Shown in pieces: positions 27,315 through 36,430 of a DNA stretch of 64,000 nt. The DNA is from Collinsella tanakaei. GTDB lineage: Bacteria; Actinomycetota; Coriobacteriia; Coriobacteriales; Coriobacteriaceae. Each line of letters opens with the position of its first letter. Within the stretch, counting starts at the first letter, position 1. A program made the position numbers and the translations under genes. The notes under the pieces were generated by a model. The model was not told the origin of the DNA. It saw only the letters and a list, made by a program, of their open reading frames with translations, and ran no database searches. Location: positions 81,228 to 145,227 of the forward strand of contig NZ_JADYTL010000007.1 of assembly GCF_021531055.1 (NCBI RefSeq). The letters run 5' to 3'.

Positions 27315-28271
27315 CTACCACCAGGTCAGGCGCGCGATGTTGTCGCGAATGTGCTCGCAGCTGGCGTGGAAGCCCTCGCGCTCGCCGTCGGACAGGTCGA
27401 GCTCGAGCACCCGCTCCACGCCGTTGCGCCCGATGATGCACGGCAGCGACGAGAAGATCCCCTCCTCGCCGTATTGGCCGGTGAGCAGCGTGGATGCGGC
27501 GAGCACGGCGTGCTCGTCGTGGAAGATCGCCCCGACGAGTCGCACGGCGGCGCCGGCGACCGCGTACTCGGTGCAGTGCTTGCCCGCCATGGTCACGTAG
27601 CCGCCGCGTCGTGCGAGCTCCTCGATCTCAGCAAGATCAAAGCCGAAACGCTCGGGGTCGGCGGTCTCGAGCTCGGACAGCGGCACGCCGGAGATGCTCG
27701 CGGACTTCCAGGCGGCGATTTGCGAGAACCCGTGCTCGCCGATCATGTAGGCATCGATCGACTTGGGGTCCAGCCCGCCACAGGCAAGCGAGATCTGCGA
27801 GCGCAGGCGCGCCGAGTCAAGACCCGTGCCGCTGCCGATGATGCGCGCGGGATCGTAGCCGGTCAGGTGCCAGATCTCGGTCGCCACGACGTCGCAGGGG
27901 TTGGCGATGGTAAGCCAGATGCCCGCGAACCCGGCATCGACCACACGGTTGGCGAAGGTTCGACACGCGTCGGTGGTGTAGAACAGCTCGCCGTCACGGT
28001 TGGTGGACGACAGCGAGACGTCGCCCGCGGCGTTGACGATGATGCCGCAGTCGGCGAGCTCCTCATAGGCGTCGCCGCAGTTCACGATCGCGGCGTTGTA
28101 AGGGCAAAACGCCAACGAGTCGCGCAGGTCCTGGACCTCGGAGGCAAGCTTTTGCGCATCGATGTCGCACAGGCGCAGCTCGTCGACGAGCCCCTGCAGC
28201 AGCAAGGTGTTGGCGACATGCGCCCCCACGTGTCCCAATCCGATGATACCGACCGTCCGCGTGCCGCTCAT
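27315..28271 (-). CDS. L-2-hydroxyacid (lactate/hydroxyisocaproate-type) dehydrogenase
   Basis: 318-aa NAD-dependent dehydrogenase of the LDH/MDH superfamily. Rossmann motif [31 protein letters not shown], substrate Arg in [10 protein letters not shown], and catalytic His in IGEHGFSQ. The active-site loop ([16 protein letters not shown]) lacks the Gln of true L-lactate dehydrogenases. It resembles L-2-hydroxyisocaproate dehydrogenases, which reduce branched-chain 2-keto acids. The ATG at 28271 follows AAAGGCGG. Promoters with metA are divergent and share a palindrome at 28305-28326. Confidence 0.83.
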   Translation of the reverse strand: MSGTRTVGIIGLGHVGAHVANTLLLQGLVDELRLCDIDAQKLASEVQDLRDSLAFCPYNAAIVNCGDAYEELADCGIIVNAAGDVSLSSTNRDGELFYTTDACRTFANRVVDAGFAGIWLTIANPCDVVATEIWHLTGYDPARIIGSGTGLDSARLRSQISLACGGLDPKSIDAYMIGEHGFSQIAAWKSASISGVPLSELETADPERFGFDLAEIEELARRGGYVTMAGKHCTEYAVAGAAVRLVGAIFHDEHAVLAASTLLTGQYGEEGIFSSLPCIIGRNGVERVLELDLSDGEREGFHASCEHIRDNIARLTWW

Positions 28272-28304
28272 AGTGCCGCCTTTCTTTCGAGCTCTACCTG
28301 CTCC

Positions 28305-28326
28305 CCATTGTAGCGCGGTACAATGG
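28305..28326. promoter_or_regulatory. Back-to-back -10 elements in a palindrome between LDH-like gene and metA
   Basis: CCATTGTA (28305-28312) and TACAATGG (28319-28326) are perfect inverted arms with a 6-bp spacer. They supply TACAAT to both strands. Good -35 boxes are not visible, so promoter strength or an activator is uncertain. Confidence 0.5.
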
Positions 28327-28398
28327 ACGAACCGAACGCATCGTCCGTCCGACCCGCCCGGCAAGCGCCATCCCGCCGGGCACAAGGAGATCAGTCCC

Positions 28399-29325
28399 AT
28401 GCCGATTCGCATTCCCGACGCGCTGCCCGCCACCGAGACGCTCAAAGGCGAGAACATCTTCGTCATGACCGAGTATCGGGCCATCCATCAGGATATCCGT
28501 CCGCTGCATGTGCTGATCTTGAACCTCATGCCCACCAAGATCGCCACCGAGACCCAGATCATGCGCAAGCTGTCCAACACGCCGCTGCAGATCGAGGTCG
28601 AGCTCATGCGCACCAAGAGCCACGAGGCGACGCACGTGGCGGCAAGCCACCTCGAGACGTTCTACCGCACCTTCGACGAGGTACGCGACCGCCACTACGA
28701 CGGCCTCATCATCACCGGTGCGCCGGTGGAGCAGATGCCGTTCGAGCAGGTCGACTACTGGCCGGAGCTCTGCGACATCATGGCATGGTCGACGACCAAC
28801 GTGCACTCCACGCTGCACATCTGCTGGGGAGCGCAGGCGGGGCTGTACTACCACTACGGGATCGACAAGTACGACCTGCCGGCCAAGGCGTCCGGCGTAT
28901 TCGGACACCGGCTGGTCAAGCCGTCGAGCCCGCTCGTGCGCGGCCTGGACGACCGCTTTTGGGCGGTGCACTCGCGCAACACCGGTGTGCGTCGCGAGGA
29001 CGTGGAGGCCGTGCCCGAACTCGAGGTCATCGCGGTGTCCGACGAGGTCGGGCTGTATATCGTCAAGTCCACGGACAGTCGGCGGTTCTTTATCTTCGGC
29101 CATCCCGAGTACGACGCCGATACGCTGCGGCTCGAGTACGAGCGCGACGTCAAGCGCGGCATCGATCCCGAGATCCCGGTCAACTACTTCCCCGACGACG
29201 ATCCCAGCCAGCCGCCGCTCAATGTCTGGCGATCCCACGCGCAGTTGCTCTACACCAACTGGCTCAACTACTACGTCTACCAGACCACGCCCTACGACAT
29301 CCGCCAGGCCGGAGGCGCGCAGTAG
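28399..29325 (+). CDS. metA: Homoserine O-acyltransferase MetA (predicted acetyl-CoA type)
   Basis: 308-aa first enzyme of methionine synthesis from homoserine. Family motifs: [14 protein letters not shown], catalytic Cys in [15 protein letters not shown], and the His/Glu pair in FIFGHPEYD. The acyl-donor position reads [11 protein letters not shown]; a Glu here (Bacillus, Thermotoga) is known to select acetyl-CoA, while a Gly (E. coli) selects succinyl-CoA. The product should be O-acetylhomoserine. AAGGAG precedes the ATG. No S-box or other riboswitch is apparent in the short leader. Repeat element D copy 2 follows 52 bp after the stop. Confidence 0.93.
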   Translation: MPIRIPDALPATETLKGENIFVMTEYRAIHQDIRPLHVLILNLMPTKIATETQIMRKLSNTPLQIEVELMRTKSHEATHVAASHLETFYRTFDEVRDRHYDGLIITGAPVEQMPFEQVDYWPELCDIMAWSTTNVHSTLHICWGAQAGLYYHYGIDKYDLPAKASGVFGHRLVKPSSPLVRGLDDRFWAVHSRNTGVRREDVEAVPELEVIAVSDEVGLYIVKSTDSRRFFIFGHPEYDADTLRLEYERDVKRGIDPEIPVNYFPDDDPSQPPLNVWRSHAQLLYTNWLNYYVYQTTPYDIRQAGGAQ

Positions 29326-29377
29326 CGGCGCCGGACGGCGCCGCGAGTGCGTTTTTCTCGCCGCTGCGGCCCCAGGT

Positions 29378-29590
29378 GGGCAATTTGTTCAGATATGAAG
29401 GTTTGAGAGGCCAAAATCCGGCCGGAGTGTGGCAGACGAAAGCTGTCGTTTCAAGTTGCTTAGCGTTCTGTGCTGTGTTGGCAATATAAAGGCGTCCAGC
29501 TGTCTGGACCCCGTCGCTTTGTCGATGGCTCATCAGGCTTTAACGGCCCATTTTCCGCCTCCCAAACCTTCATATCTGAACAAATTGCCC
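29378..29590. repeat. 213-bp element with 27-bp terminal inverted repeats (family D, copy 2)
   Basis: Left end 29378-29404 and right end 29564-29590 are exact inverted repeats; GT/AC extend them outward by two bases. Inner arms continue imperfectly (GGCcaAAATccGGCCG against GGCggaAAATggGCCG). Total length equals copy 1 at 13392-13604 but the interior sequence does not match. Confidence 0.92.
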
Positions 29591-29634
29591 ACCTTGGTAG
29601 CGGAGCGCTAGTCGAGACAGCTTCAGAGGGGGGC

Positions 29635-30753
29635 TTACGCACTGATGATGCGCGGCAGCGGCCGGTCGTGCGGGTCCGTGGGCACTGCGGCAACCTGCTG
29701 CTCGGCAAACGCCACGCCGATAACCCTACAATCCTGGCGTAGCTGTGGCAGGTAGCGGTCGTAGTTCCCGCCGCCGTATCCAAGCCGGTTGCCCCGCACG
29801 TCGAAGGTGACGAGCGGCACGGCGATCAGGTCGATTTCATCCGCCGCGACAAGTGGAAAGGAAGAAGTGGCATCCGCGCCTTCGCAGGGATCGAAAACCG
29901 CCACGGGCCGAGCGATAAAGGGTGCGGGTCGCGCCACGTAGTCGCGTTCATCTACCGCTCGCATCCGCATAAGCGGCACCCCATCCTCGCGCTCCATAGC
30001 AGGAAACGCTACCCTCGCACCGTGTCCATAGGCAGCGCGTATAAAAGGGTCAAGGTCGACCTCGGAGCGCATGGCGGCATAGACGGCGACGGTTGCAGGT
30101 CCTGCCGTGGGCAAGCTATCCAGCTCGTCAAGTAGCCGATCGCAGATTGCCCGTGAGCGCTGCGCGCGCTCGTCGGCATCGATGGCATCGCGGGCAGCTA
30201 GCGCCGTCGTTCGCATGACGCGCTTCGCGTCAGCCTGTTGCACTTTTCGCACCAGCGCGAATGCCGGGGCGTAGGCGGCGACCAGGTCGTCCAGGCGCAT
30301 GCGCGCGTTCGCGGGGCTCGTCGATGGCAGGCCGATCAGCTCGATGCCGCGCTCCCGTAGCAGCTCACCGTCAAAGCGGCGGCACAGGCGCGCCGCAGTG
30401 CCGCCGGTGCAGATAACACACTCGATCGGTGCTGCATCCAGGATGCGCGTCAGGTCGTTGGGTACGGGGTCGGAGATGCTCGCGTCCGATGCGCCCTCGA
30501 TGGAGCAGGCTGCCAGCACATCCCACACGGCAATGCGGTGCTCCAGCAAAAACGCCGTGCGCACGTCGTTATCCACCAGCGCGTGATCGGCCAGTCCGAA
30601 CAGCCGCTCCATCACGCGCCAAAAGCGGTTTTGCGGATGCCCGTAGTAAAACCCGACCTCGCGCGAGGCGGGCGAGGGCATCGTACCCAGCACGAGCACG
30701 CGCGACCGTCCGTCGAACACCGGCTCGATGGTATGGGTGACAACCTCGCTCAT
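29635..30753 (-). CDS. Fusion of DNA-deoxyinosine glycosylase and 5-formyltetrahydrofolate cyclo-ligase
   Basis: 372 aa with two domains. Residues 1-165 are a UDG-superfamily family 6 (hypoxanthine-DNA glycosylase) domain: VLVLGTMPSPASRE, FYYGHPQNRFWRVMERLF and GLPSTSPAN. Residues 175-372 are 5-FCL (MTHFS): TALAARDAIDADERAQRSRAI, VAVYAAMRSEVD, and the ATP/folate signature DLIAVPLVTFDVRGNRLGYG-GGNYDRYL. The first would excise deaminated adenine; the second makes 5,10-methenyl-THF from 5-formyl-THF. The frame is continuous with no stop or internal ribosome-binding site. It lies 100 bp after the M16C peptidase gene on the same strand, separated by repeats. Confidence 0.88.
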   Translation of the reverse strand: MSEVVTHTIEPVFDGRSRVLVLGTMPSPASREVGFYYGHPQNRFWRVMERLFGLADHALVDNDVRTAFLLEHRIAVWDVLAACSIEGASDASISDPVPNDLTRILDAAPIECVICTGGTAARLCRRFDGELLRERGIELIGLPSTSPANARMRLDDLVAAYAPAFALVRKVQQADAKRVMRTTALAARDAIDADERAQRSRAICDRLLDELDSLPTAGPATVAVYAAMRSEVDLDPFIRAAYGHGARVAFPAMEREDGVPLMRMRAVDERDYVARPAPFIARPVAVFDPCEGADATSSFPLVAADEIDLIAVPLVTFDVRGNRLGYGGGNYDRYLPQLRQDCRVIGVAFAEQQVAAVPTDPHDRPLPRIISA

Positions 30754-30776
30754 GGGGCACCTTTCAGGAAAACGCA

Positions 30777-30852
30777 GATGGGGCCGGGCGACAAGTTTGA
30801 ACCCGGCCCCATCTTGTCAGGGCGACAAGTTTGTACCTGGCACCATCTTGTC
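30777..30852. repeat. Two direct copies of the 29-bp repeat (family A, minus orientation)
   Basis: Units at 30790-30818 and 30824-30852, 34 bp apart. Upstream GATGGGGCCGGG (30777-30788) pairs with CCCGGCCCCATC (30802-30813) in a 12-bp stem. The last copy ends one base from the M16C stop codon. Confidence 0.88.
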
Positions 30853-30853
30853 G

Positions 30854-33800
30854 CTACGCCAGCAGGTCGACGGGCACAAGGCCGGCGCGACTGCGCTCGA
30901 TGACATCGCGGCCGCCGAAGACGCAGATCGGCGCCTCCTGCGCCACGCGCGAGATGTCGTCGCCAAGCGCCCGCAGCTTTTCGGGCGTGGCGGCGAGCAT
31001 ATCGGCACGCAGTTCCTCGCGCCAGTGCACGGGACGCTTGGTGAAGAACTCGGCGTTCTGCCGGCGCGTGAGCGCATACGGCTTGAGCGGTGCGTCGTGG
31101 CCCGCCACGCACGACACGATAAAGCCCTCGAAGTCCTGCGCATCGGGCTCAAAGTTGCCGAGCCAGCTGCCCGCCTCGGCGATCCGCTCGATCGAGGGGT
31201 CGATCGCCGGATCGCGGTAGGTGTAAAAGCTCAGCTGGCGGTCGGCGATGGCGCGGAACCCGCAGCCGTAGGCGCCGCCCTTCACGCGGATCTCGTTCCA
31301 CAGATAGTCGTAGGACAGCACCGTCGCGGCGACGCCCCAGGTGCCGTCCATCGCGATACCCATCGCGCGCGGATCGGCCGCCTTGGCCACAAAGCAGATG
31401 TCGCTCGGGATGATGAACGCCTCGCGCTTGGGTTCGGGCACGGGAACGTACAGCTCCTTGGCCGCCGCCGTGCGCTCGACAAGGTCCATCGTGCCGGCAA
31501 CCGTCCAAAAGCGTTCGTAGTCCTCGTCGGACCCGGTGAAGCTCGCCACGGTGCCGGTCGAGGTGAAGATCCGCTGCTGCAGCTCGCGCAGCTGGTCGCG
31601 CAGATCGTCCACGCGCTCGTCGAAGTGCTCGAGCAGCTCGCGCAAGAAGCGGTAGAAGTCCACGCCGCCGAGCTTTTCCTGCACCACGCCGGCAGGTGAC
31701 ACGTACGACCAGGAGCGGGCGAGTGCCGCCTGATGGCCGGCGTTCAGGAAGCTCTGCTCCATGCCGATGCGCATCTGGGTGAGCACGTCGCGGATGCGGT
31801 CGGTATCGTCGAAGACGGTCTCGCCCCACACCTCGGCGGGGATGCTCGCCAGCATGTCGATCTTCTCGGACAGGGCGCCGGCCGCCACGGTGAGCACCGG
31901 GCGCGCGAGCTTCCAGTTGGGCTGCGCCATCACCTCGGGGGCGAAGGCCAAGAAACCCAGGTTGGACCCGATGTAGCTGTCGAGCTCCGCGGCGGAGCGG
32001 CGGCTCGTGCCCAGCTGCTTCATCAGGCGGGCGAGCACCGACACGTAGGGCAGCTCGGCGTAGCTCACATGCGTCAGGTCGAAGTACATCATGAGGTAGG
32101 CGAGCCGGTGTGTGGGGATGTCGTGCTTCAGGCACGGCAGCGGGGTGAGTGTATCCACCGTGAGCGCGGGCTCGGGGCGTGCCGGGCCGATGTCCGACAC
32201 ATGCAGGCGCGGCAGCGTCGCCTTCGCCTCGGGCGTGTCGGGGGTCTCCTGCACGGTGCGCAGGGTGGCTACGTTGGCGGCCACCTCGTCGCGGGAGGGC
32301 AGCTCGTCGGCCGGCAGCCGCACGATGCTCGGGTCGTCATCGGAGGCCGCCTCGCGCGGGGCCAGGTCCACGAGCGCGCAATGCTCGCTTTCGAGCACGA
32401 GCTCGCGCAGCAGGTCCTCAAAGTAGGAACCGGCAAGCTCCTCGCGCAGCTCGGCGTAGACCGGGCCGTACTTGAGCGCGAGCGTGGCGGCATCGTCGTC
32501 GTACAGCCAGGTCGACAGCACGTCGCACGCGATCGCCACACCGTCGGCCATCCCGTAGTCGCGCTGGCGCAGGTCGTACTCGTTGCTCGAGATAACGGCC
32601 TCCAGACGGTCACGGGGGATGCCCTGCTCGACCAGCGCACGGCATTCATCCTCGATGACGCGGCGGAACTCACGTGCGACCTCGGGTTGAGCGTTCTGCA
32701 AGATAATCAATTCATAGGGCTGCAAGCACGAGGCGTCGGTATAGCTCACCACGTTCCCGCCGAGTCCGGCGGCCAGGATGGCCTTCTTCACCGGCGCTTC
32801 GTTGGAACCGAGCAGGGCTTCGAAGAGGATGTCGGCGGCGATGGTGCGCTTGCGGTCGAGCGCGCAGCCCAGCACGTAGGCCATGCCCACCAGCGCGTTT
32901 TCGGGCGTGGTGGCCATCTCGACGCGCTGGTACTCGCACACGACGGGCGCCTGCCGCTCGAGCGGGTTGGGCGCGCCGGGGTTCTCCACGAGCGTGCCGG
33001 CCTCGCGCTTGGCTGCCGCCGCGGCATCGCGGGCGGCATCGGACAGATAGCGGTCGTTCAAAAACGCGAGGACGCGGTCGGCGTTCAGGTCGCCGTAGAG
33101 CACGATGTAGCTGTTGGCCAGGTTGTAGTGGCGCGCGTGTGTGTCGAGGAACTGCTCGTAGGTGAGGTTCGGGATCGCGCGGGGGTTGCCGCCCGATTCG
33201 CACGCGTAGGCGGTATCGGGGAACAGCGCGCGGCCCATGGCGTTGTCGAGCACGTCCATGGGGTCGGACAACGCGCCTTTCATCTCGTTGAACACCACGC
33301 CGTTGTAGCGCAGGCCGGAGCCGGCGTGTGCGTTGGAGCCCGCGTCGCCGGCAGAATGGTCGCCGGCGGAGGCGTCGTTCGTGCTCGCCGCATCAGCGCC
33401 GGAGCCGCCCTCGTCGAGCTCCATATGCCAGCCCTCTTGCTCGAAGATGGCGCGCTTGGCGTAGATGGCCGGGTTGAGCACGGCGTCCATGTACACGTCC
33501 ATGAGGTTGAGCAGGTCCTGCTCGTTGGTGGACGCCACGGGGTAGACCGTCTTGTCCGGATAGGTCATGGCGTTCAGGAACGTCTGCATGGAGGTCTTGA
33601 TCAGGTCGACGAAGGGCTCCTTGACCGGGAACTTTGCCGACCCGTTGAGCACCGAGTGCTCCAGGATGTGGAACACGCCCGTGTCGTCGACCGGCGGTGT
33701 CTTGAAGCCGATCGCGAAGGCCTTGTTCTCGTCCTCGCAGGCAAGGTAGAGCAGGCGCGCGCCGGAGGCGCCGTGGTGCATCACGTACGCGTTAGCATCG

Positions 33801-33922
33801 AGCTCGGGGACCTCCTCGGAGCGGATGAGGTCGAAGCCGTGCAGCCGAGTGCCCGGCGTAAGCTGCGCCGCGGCGCGATCGCGTGCGGTCTGATCTGTGG
33901 AACAACAAGTGGATTCGCCCAT
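30854..33922 (-). CDS. M16C (presequence-protease-like) zinc metallopeptidase
   Basis: 1022-aa insulinase-family peptidase. The inverted zinc motif HxxEH is in FHILEHSVLNGS (about residue 84) and the distal Glu is expected in the MDVYMDAVLNP region. The layout of two catalytic halves joined by a hinge fits PreP/Cym1 (M16C), which are about 970-1000 aa. A low-complexity Ala/Asp/Ser insert (GGSGADAASTNDASAGDHSA onward) near residues 160-195 is unusual. No signal peptide, so it is cytoplasmic, degrading peptides. ATG at 33922 has AAAGGA upstream; in-frame starts further up lack one. Confidence 0.9.
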   Translation of the reverse strand: MGESTCCSTDQTARDRAAAQLTPGTRLHGFDLIRSEEVPELDANAYVMHHGASGARLLYLACEDENKAFAIGFKTPPVDDTGVFHILEHSVLNGSAKFPVKEPFVDLIKTSMQTFLNAMTYPDKTVYPVASTNEQDLLNLMDVYMDAVLNPAIYAKRAIFEQEGWHMELDEGGSGADAASTNDASAGDHSAGDAGSNAHAGSGLRYNGVVFNEMKGALSDPMDVLDNAMGRALFPDTAYACESGGNPRAIPNLTYEQFLDTHARHYNLANSYIVLYGDLNADRVLAFLNDRYLSDAARDAAAAAKREAGTLVENPGAPNPLERQAPVVCEYQRVEMATTPENALVGMAYVLGCALDRKRTIAADILFEALLGSNEAPVKKAILAAGLGGNVVSYTDASCLQPYELIILQNAQPEVAREFRRVIEDECRALVEQGIPRDRLEAVISSNEYDLRQRDYGMADGVAIACDVLSTWLYDDDAATLALKYGPVYAELREELAGSYFEDLLRELVLESEHCALVDLAPREAASDDDPSIVRLPADELPSRDEVAANVATLRTVQETPDTPEAKATLPRLHVSDIGPARPEPALTVDTLTPLPCLKHDIPTHRLAYLMMYFDLTHVSYAELPYVSVLARLMKQLGTSRRSAAELDSYIGSNLGFLAFAPEVMAQPNWKLARPVLTVAAGALSEKIDMLASIPAEVWGETVFDDTDRIRDVLTQMRIGMEQSFLNAGHQAALARSWSYVSPAGVVQEKLGGVDFYRFLRELLEHFDERVDDLRDQLRELQQRIFTSTGTVASFTGSDEDYERFWTVAGTMDLVERTAAAKELYVPVPEPKREAFIIPSDICFVAKAADPRAMGIAMDGTWGVAATVLSYDYLWNEIRVKGGAYGCGFRAIADRQLSFYTYRDPAIDPSIERIAEAGSWLGNFEPDAQDFEGFIVSCVAGHDAPLKPYALTRRQNAEFFTKRPVHWREELRADMLAATPEKLRALGDDISRVAQEAPICVFGGRDVIERSRAGLVPVDLLA

Positions 33923-34261
33923 GGGTGTCCTTTCAAAACGGTGCATCCACAACGTTATACCCCTCCGTGGCGCGCGCGGGGTTGTCAAGATGCGAGAAAG
34001 GGCGGCTTCGTTGCGGGGCGAGGTAGGGTTGCCGGTTGCTGCGTCCCGCCGTTCGCCGTGCCCCGTTGCCGCGTGCGGGAAGGCCGCGCCTGCCCGCCGT
34101 CCATCCACGAATCATCTACAAGAGCGCGCGGGCATCGACGTTTGCCGTGCGGGCGCTCCGGCATGCCGCAGTGACTTGGAAAATATGCAAAAACGTGCTG
34201 CAACCTGCAAAAAGTATGCGCTATGGTAAACGGCGGACCACATGACGAAGCAGGGGGAAGT

Positions 34262-35245
34262 ATGTCCGAGGACATGGACAGGATCATGCACGAGAACGTC
34301 CCGCACGGGGCCGACGCCGCCAGCCGCGCCACGCGCCGTGCCTGGCGCGACCGTCTGAACGTCCGCGCCTCGCACAAGATGCTGACCGGTGCGGCGTGCG
34401 CGCTGCTCGGCGGCGCCTTCTGGGGCTTTTCGGGCACGGCGGCAAGCGCCCTGTTCGACGTGTACCACGTGGATACCATGTGGCTCATGAGCGTGCGCCA
34501 GCTGCTGGCCGGCGCGCTGTTCATGATCATCATCCTGCTGTTCGACCGTAAGCGCTTCGTGCAGCTGTGGACCACGCGCGAGCACCGTCGCACGCAGCTG
34601 ATCTTCACGTTCTTCGGCCTGCTCGCCAACCAGTTCTTCTACCTGACCGCGGTGCGGCTCACCAACGCGGGCACGGCGACGGTTTTGCAGTGTCTGCAGC
34701 TCGTGTTCATCATGGCGTATGCCTGCATCACCGCGCACCGCCGTCCGCGCAAGCGCGAGATCGCGGGCCTGCTCATGGCTTTTGTCGGCACGGTGCTCAT
34801 CTCGACCGGTGGCGACCTCACCAAGCTGTCCATCCCGCCGCTGGGTCTGGCCATGGGCCTGCTCACCGCGCTCGGGGCGGCGCTCATCACCATCCTGCCC
34901 GTCAAGATCCTGCCGGTGTACGGCTCCACCATCGTGACTGGCTCGGCGATGTTCCTTTCGGGCATCGTGACCACGATCTTCGTGCAGCCGTGGAACAACG
35001 CCCCGGCGCTCGACATGGGCGGCATCGAGACGCTCGTCGTGTTTATCCTGCTCGGGTCGTTTTTGGCCTACCTGCTCTACATGCAGGGCGTCAAGGACAT
35101 CGGCAGCATGCGCGCCGGACTTATCGGTACGGTCGAGCCGGTATCGGCTACGGTCACGAGCGCGCTCATGCTGGGCATCGCCTTCGCCCCGACCGACATC
35201 ATCGGCTTTGTGCTCATCATCGGGATGATGTTCCTGACGGTGTAG
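34262..35245 (+). CDS. EamA/DMT-family transporter
   Basis: 327-aa drug/metabolite transporter with ten predicted helices in two EamA repeats. The first repeat starts GAACALLGGAFWGFSGTAAS and the second PPLGLAMGLLTALGAALITI. The N-terminal 40 residues are polar. ATG 34262 follows GGGGGAAGT. The AT-rich leader (34180-34215) carries three TGCAA(A)-containing direct repeats that may be a control site. Substrate unknown, probably amino acids or metabolites. Confidence 0.85.
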   Translation: MSEDMDRIMHENVPHGADAASRATRRAWRDRLNVRASHKMLTGAACALLGGAFWGFSGTAASALFDVYHVDTMWLMSVRQLLAGALFMIIILLFDRKRFVQLWTTREHRRTQLIFTFFGLLANQFFYLTAVRLTNAGTATVLQCLQLVFIMAYACITAHRRPRKREIAGLLMAFVGTVLISTGGDLTKLSIPPLGLAMGLLTALGAALITILPVKILPVYGSTIVTGSAMFLSGIVTTIFVQPWNNAPALDMGGIETLVVFILLGSFLAYLLYMQGVKDIGSMRAGLIGTVEPVSATVTSALMLGIAFAPTDIIGFVLIIGMMFLTV

Positions 35246-35503
35246 CGGGCTTGGGTGCAAAATCGCCCGACGCGATTTCACGCTCGGGGCGTCGTTTACG
35301 CATCGAATGCAATGCCCGTACATTCTCCTGACAAATTCGTTCTTTTTGTGCTACAGGGTGGGACATCTCCGTTGATCGTTTTGCAAAATCTGCAATGGTT
35401 GCTGCGATGACCTGCGTGACCTGCCCGAATGTTAGACAACGCTGACAAGCTCCCGTGCATTCCCAAAAGAGCATGTACGAATCAGGTTACATAAACTGCG
35501 AGA

Positions 35504-35512
35504 TGATATAGT
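35504..35512 (+). promoter_or_regulatory. Probable extended -10 promoter of the polysaccharide operon
   Basis: TGATATAGT at 35504-35512 is an extended -10 (TGn plus TATAGT). There is no good -35. It predicts a transcript start near 35519 and a leader of about 365 nt before loaP. The stretch 35246-35503 has no gene and no other clear feature. Confidence 0.5.
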
Positions 35513-35538
35513 GATGGAACGCTTCTGCACGCTGGTTG

Positions 35539-35727
35539 GGATATGCGTCGGGAGCGTCTTGGCGCCGCGCGGACGTGCGGCGGCAGGTGGCATATCCGAA
35601 CGGATGGGCAATCGTCGCTGAGCGCGCGTTGGCTGTGCCTTCGGAGGTTGAATAGCCGGTCGGTTGGTCCCTCAGGTCGGGTCCACGGAAAACGGTATCG
35701 TGTACGCGCGTGGACGCAGGGCGTCCA
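35539..35727 (+). ncRNA. Structured leader RNA of the polysaccharide operon
   Basis: Element 1: outer stem GGATATGC (35539-35546) with GCATATCC (35590-35597), enclosing CGCCGC (35563-35568) with GCGGCG (35577-35582). Element 2: GTCCACG (35681-35687) can pair with CGTGGAC (35709-35715), or TGGACGC (35711-35717) with GCGTCCA (35721-35727). These last two stems exclude each other, as in a switch. LoaP proteins are known to act through structured leader RNA, so this is a candidate recognition region. Not matched to any described motif by me. Confidence 0.5.
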
Positions 35728-35883
35728 TATGGCTTGTCGTGCGTAAAAACCGTGCTCCGCCATGGGTCGTGGGACACGCTGCCGCCTGCGTTCGATCTTC
35801 GTCGGTATACGTCAACATCGTCGCCAAAGCGGGCGAGCAGCCGATCCACCGCATGCATATCGAAGGCCGGGTCGTACGTGGAC

Positions 35884-36390
35884 ATGTACGTGCTGCAGGT
35901 CCCCGGCGGACGCGAGCGCGCTGCGGTGGAACTGCTGCAAAAGCTGATGGGTGACGCAGTGGGCGAGTGCTTCGTCCCGCTGTGCGAGGTCATGCGCCGC
36001 AAGCATGGCGAGTGGCATCGCGAGGAGCTCAGGCTGTTCCCGGGATATGTCTTTTTGACCACATCGGATGTCGAGGGCATCGCGCAGCGTCTGCATGAGA
36101 TGCCCTTTTTCGTCCGTATCGTCGGCGGGCACGACGAACGATACGTGCCGCTCTCGCATGACGAGGTGGCGTGGTTGCAAGCGCTCACCAACGTGGAGAC
36201 CCACACCGTGGAGTTCTCCGAGGGTGTCATCGAGGGCGACGAGGTCAAGGTATGGAAGGGTCCGCTCAAGGGCCAGGAGGCCAAGATCGTCAAGATCGAC
36301 CGTCACAAGCGGTTGGCCTGGATAGAGATAAAGATGTTCGGCCGCACCAAGGTGGTCAAGGTGGGGCTGGAGATCGTGAGCAAGTCGTAG
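35884..36390 (+). CDS. loaP: LoaP-type NusG paralogue (processive antiterminator)
   Basis: 168 aa. NGN domain (residues 1-105) with MYVLQVPGGRERAA, LFPGYVFL and FFVRIVGG; KOW domain (about 112-168) with VIEGDEVKVWKGPLKGQEA. Specialised NusG paralogues (LoaP, RfaH, UpxY) let RNA polymerase read through terminators in long polysaccharide operons. YVLQV plus a position as first gene of such an operon fits LoaP. The start is ATG 35884; GTG 35878 is possible and both lack a strong ribosome-binding site. It probably controls the whole 17.5-kb unit that ends at the terminator near 53.5 kb. Confidence 0.82.
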   Translation: MYVLQVPGGRERAAVELLQKLMGDAVGECFVPLCEVMRRKHGEWHREELRLFPGYVFLTTSDVEGIAQRLHEMPFFVRIVGGHDERYVPLSHDEVAWLQALTNVETHTVEFSEGVIEGDEVKVWKGPLKGQEAKIVKIDRHKRLAWIEIKMFGRTKVVKVGLEIVSKS

Positions 36391-36430
36391 AGCTTGTTGG
36401 TCGGGGGATTGGCATCGAAGGATGCAGCAT

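Noticed and set aside
35710..35883. An N-terminal extension of the LoaP-like protein
   Set aside because: It would cover the structured leader, has no ribosome-binding site, and the family begins directly at the YVLQV strand.
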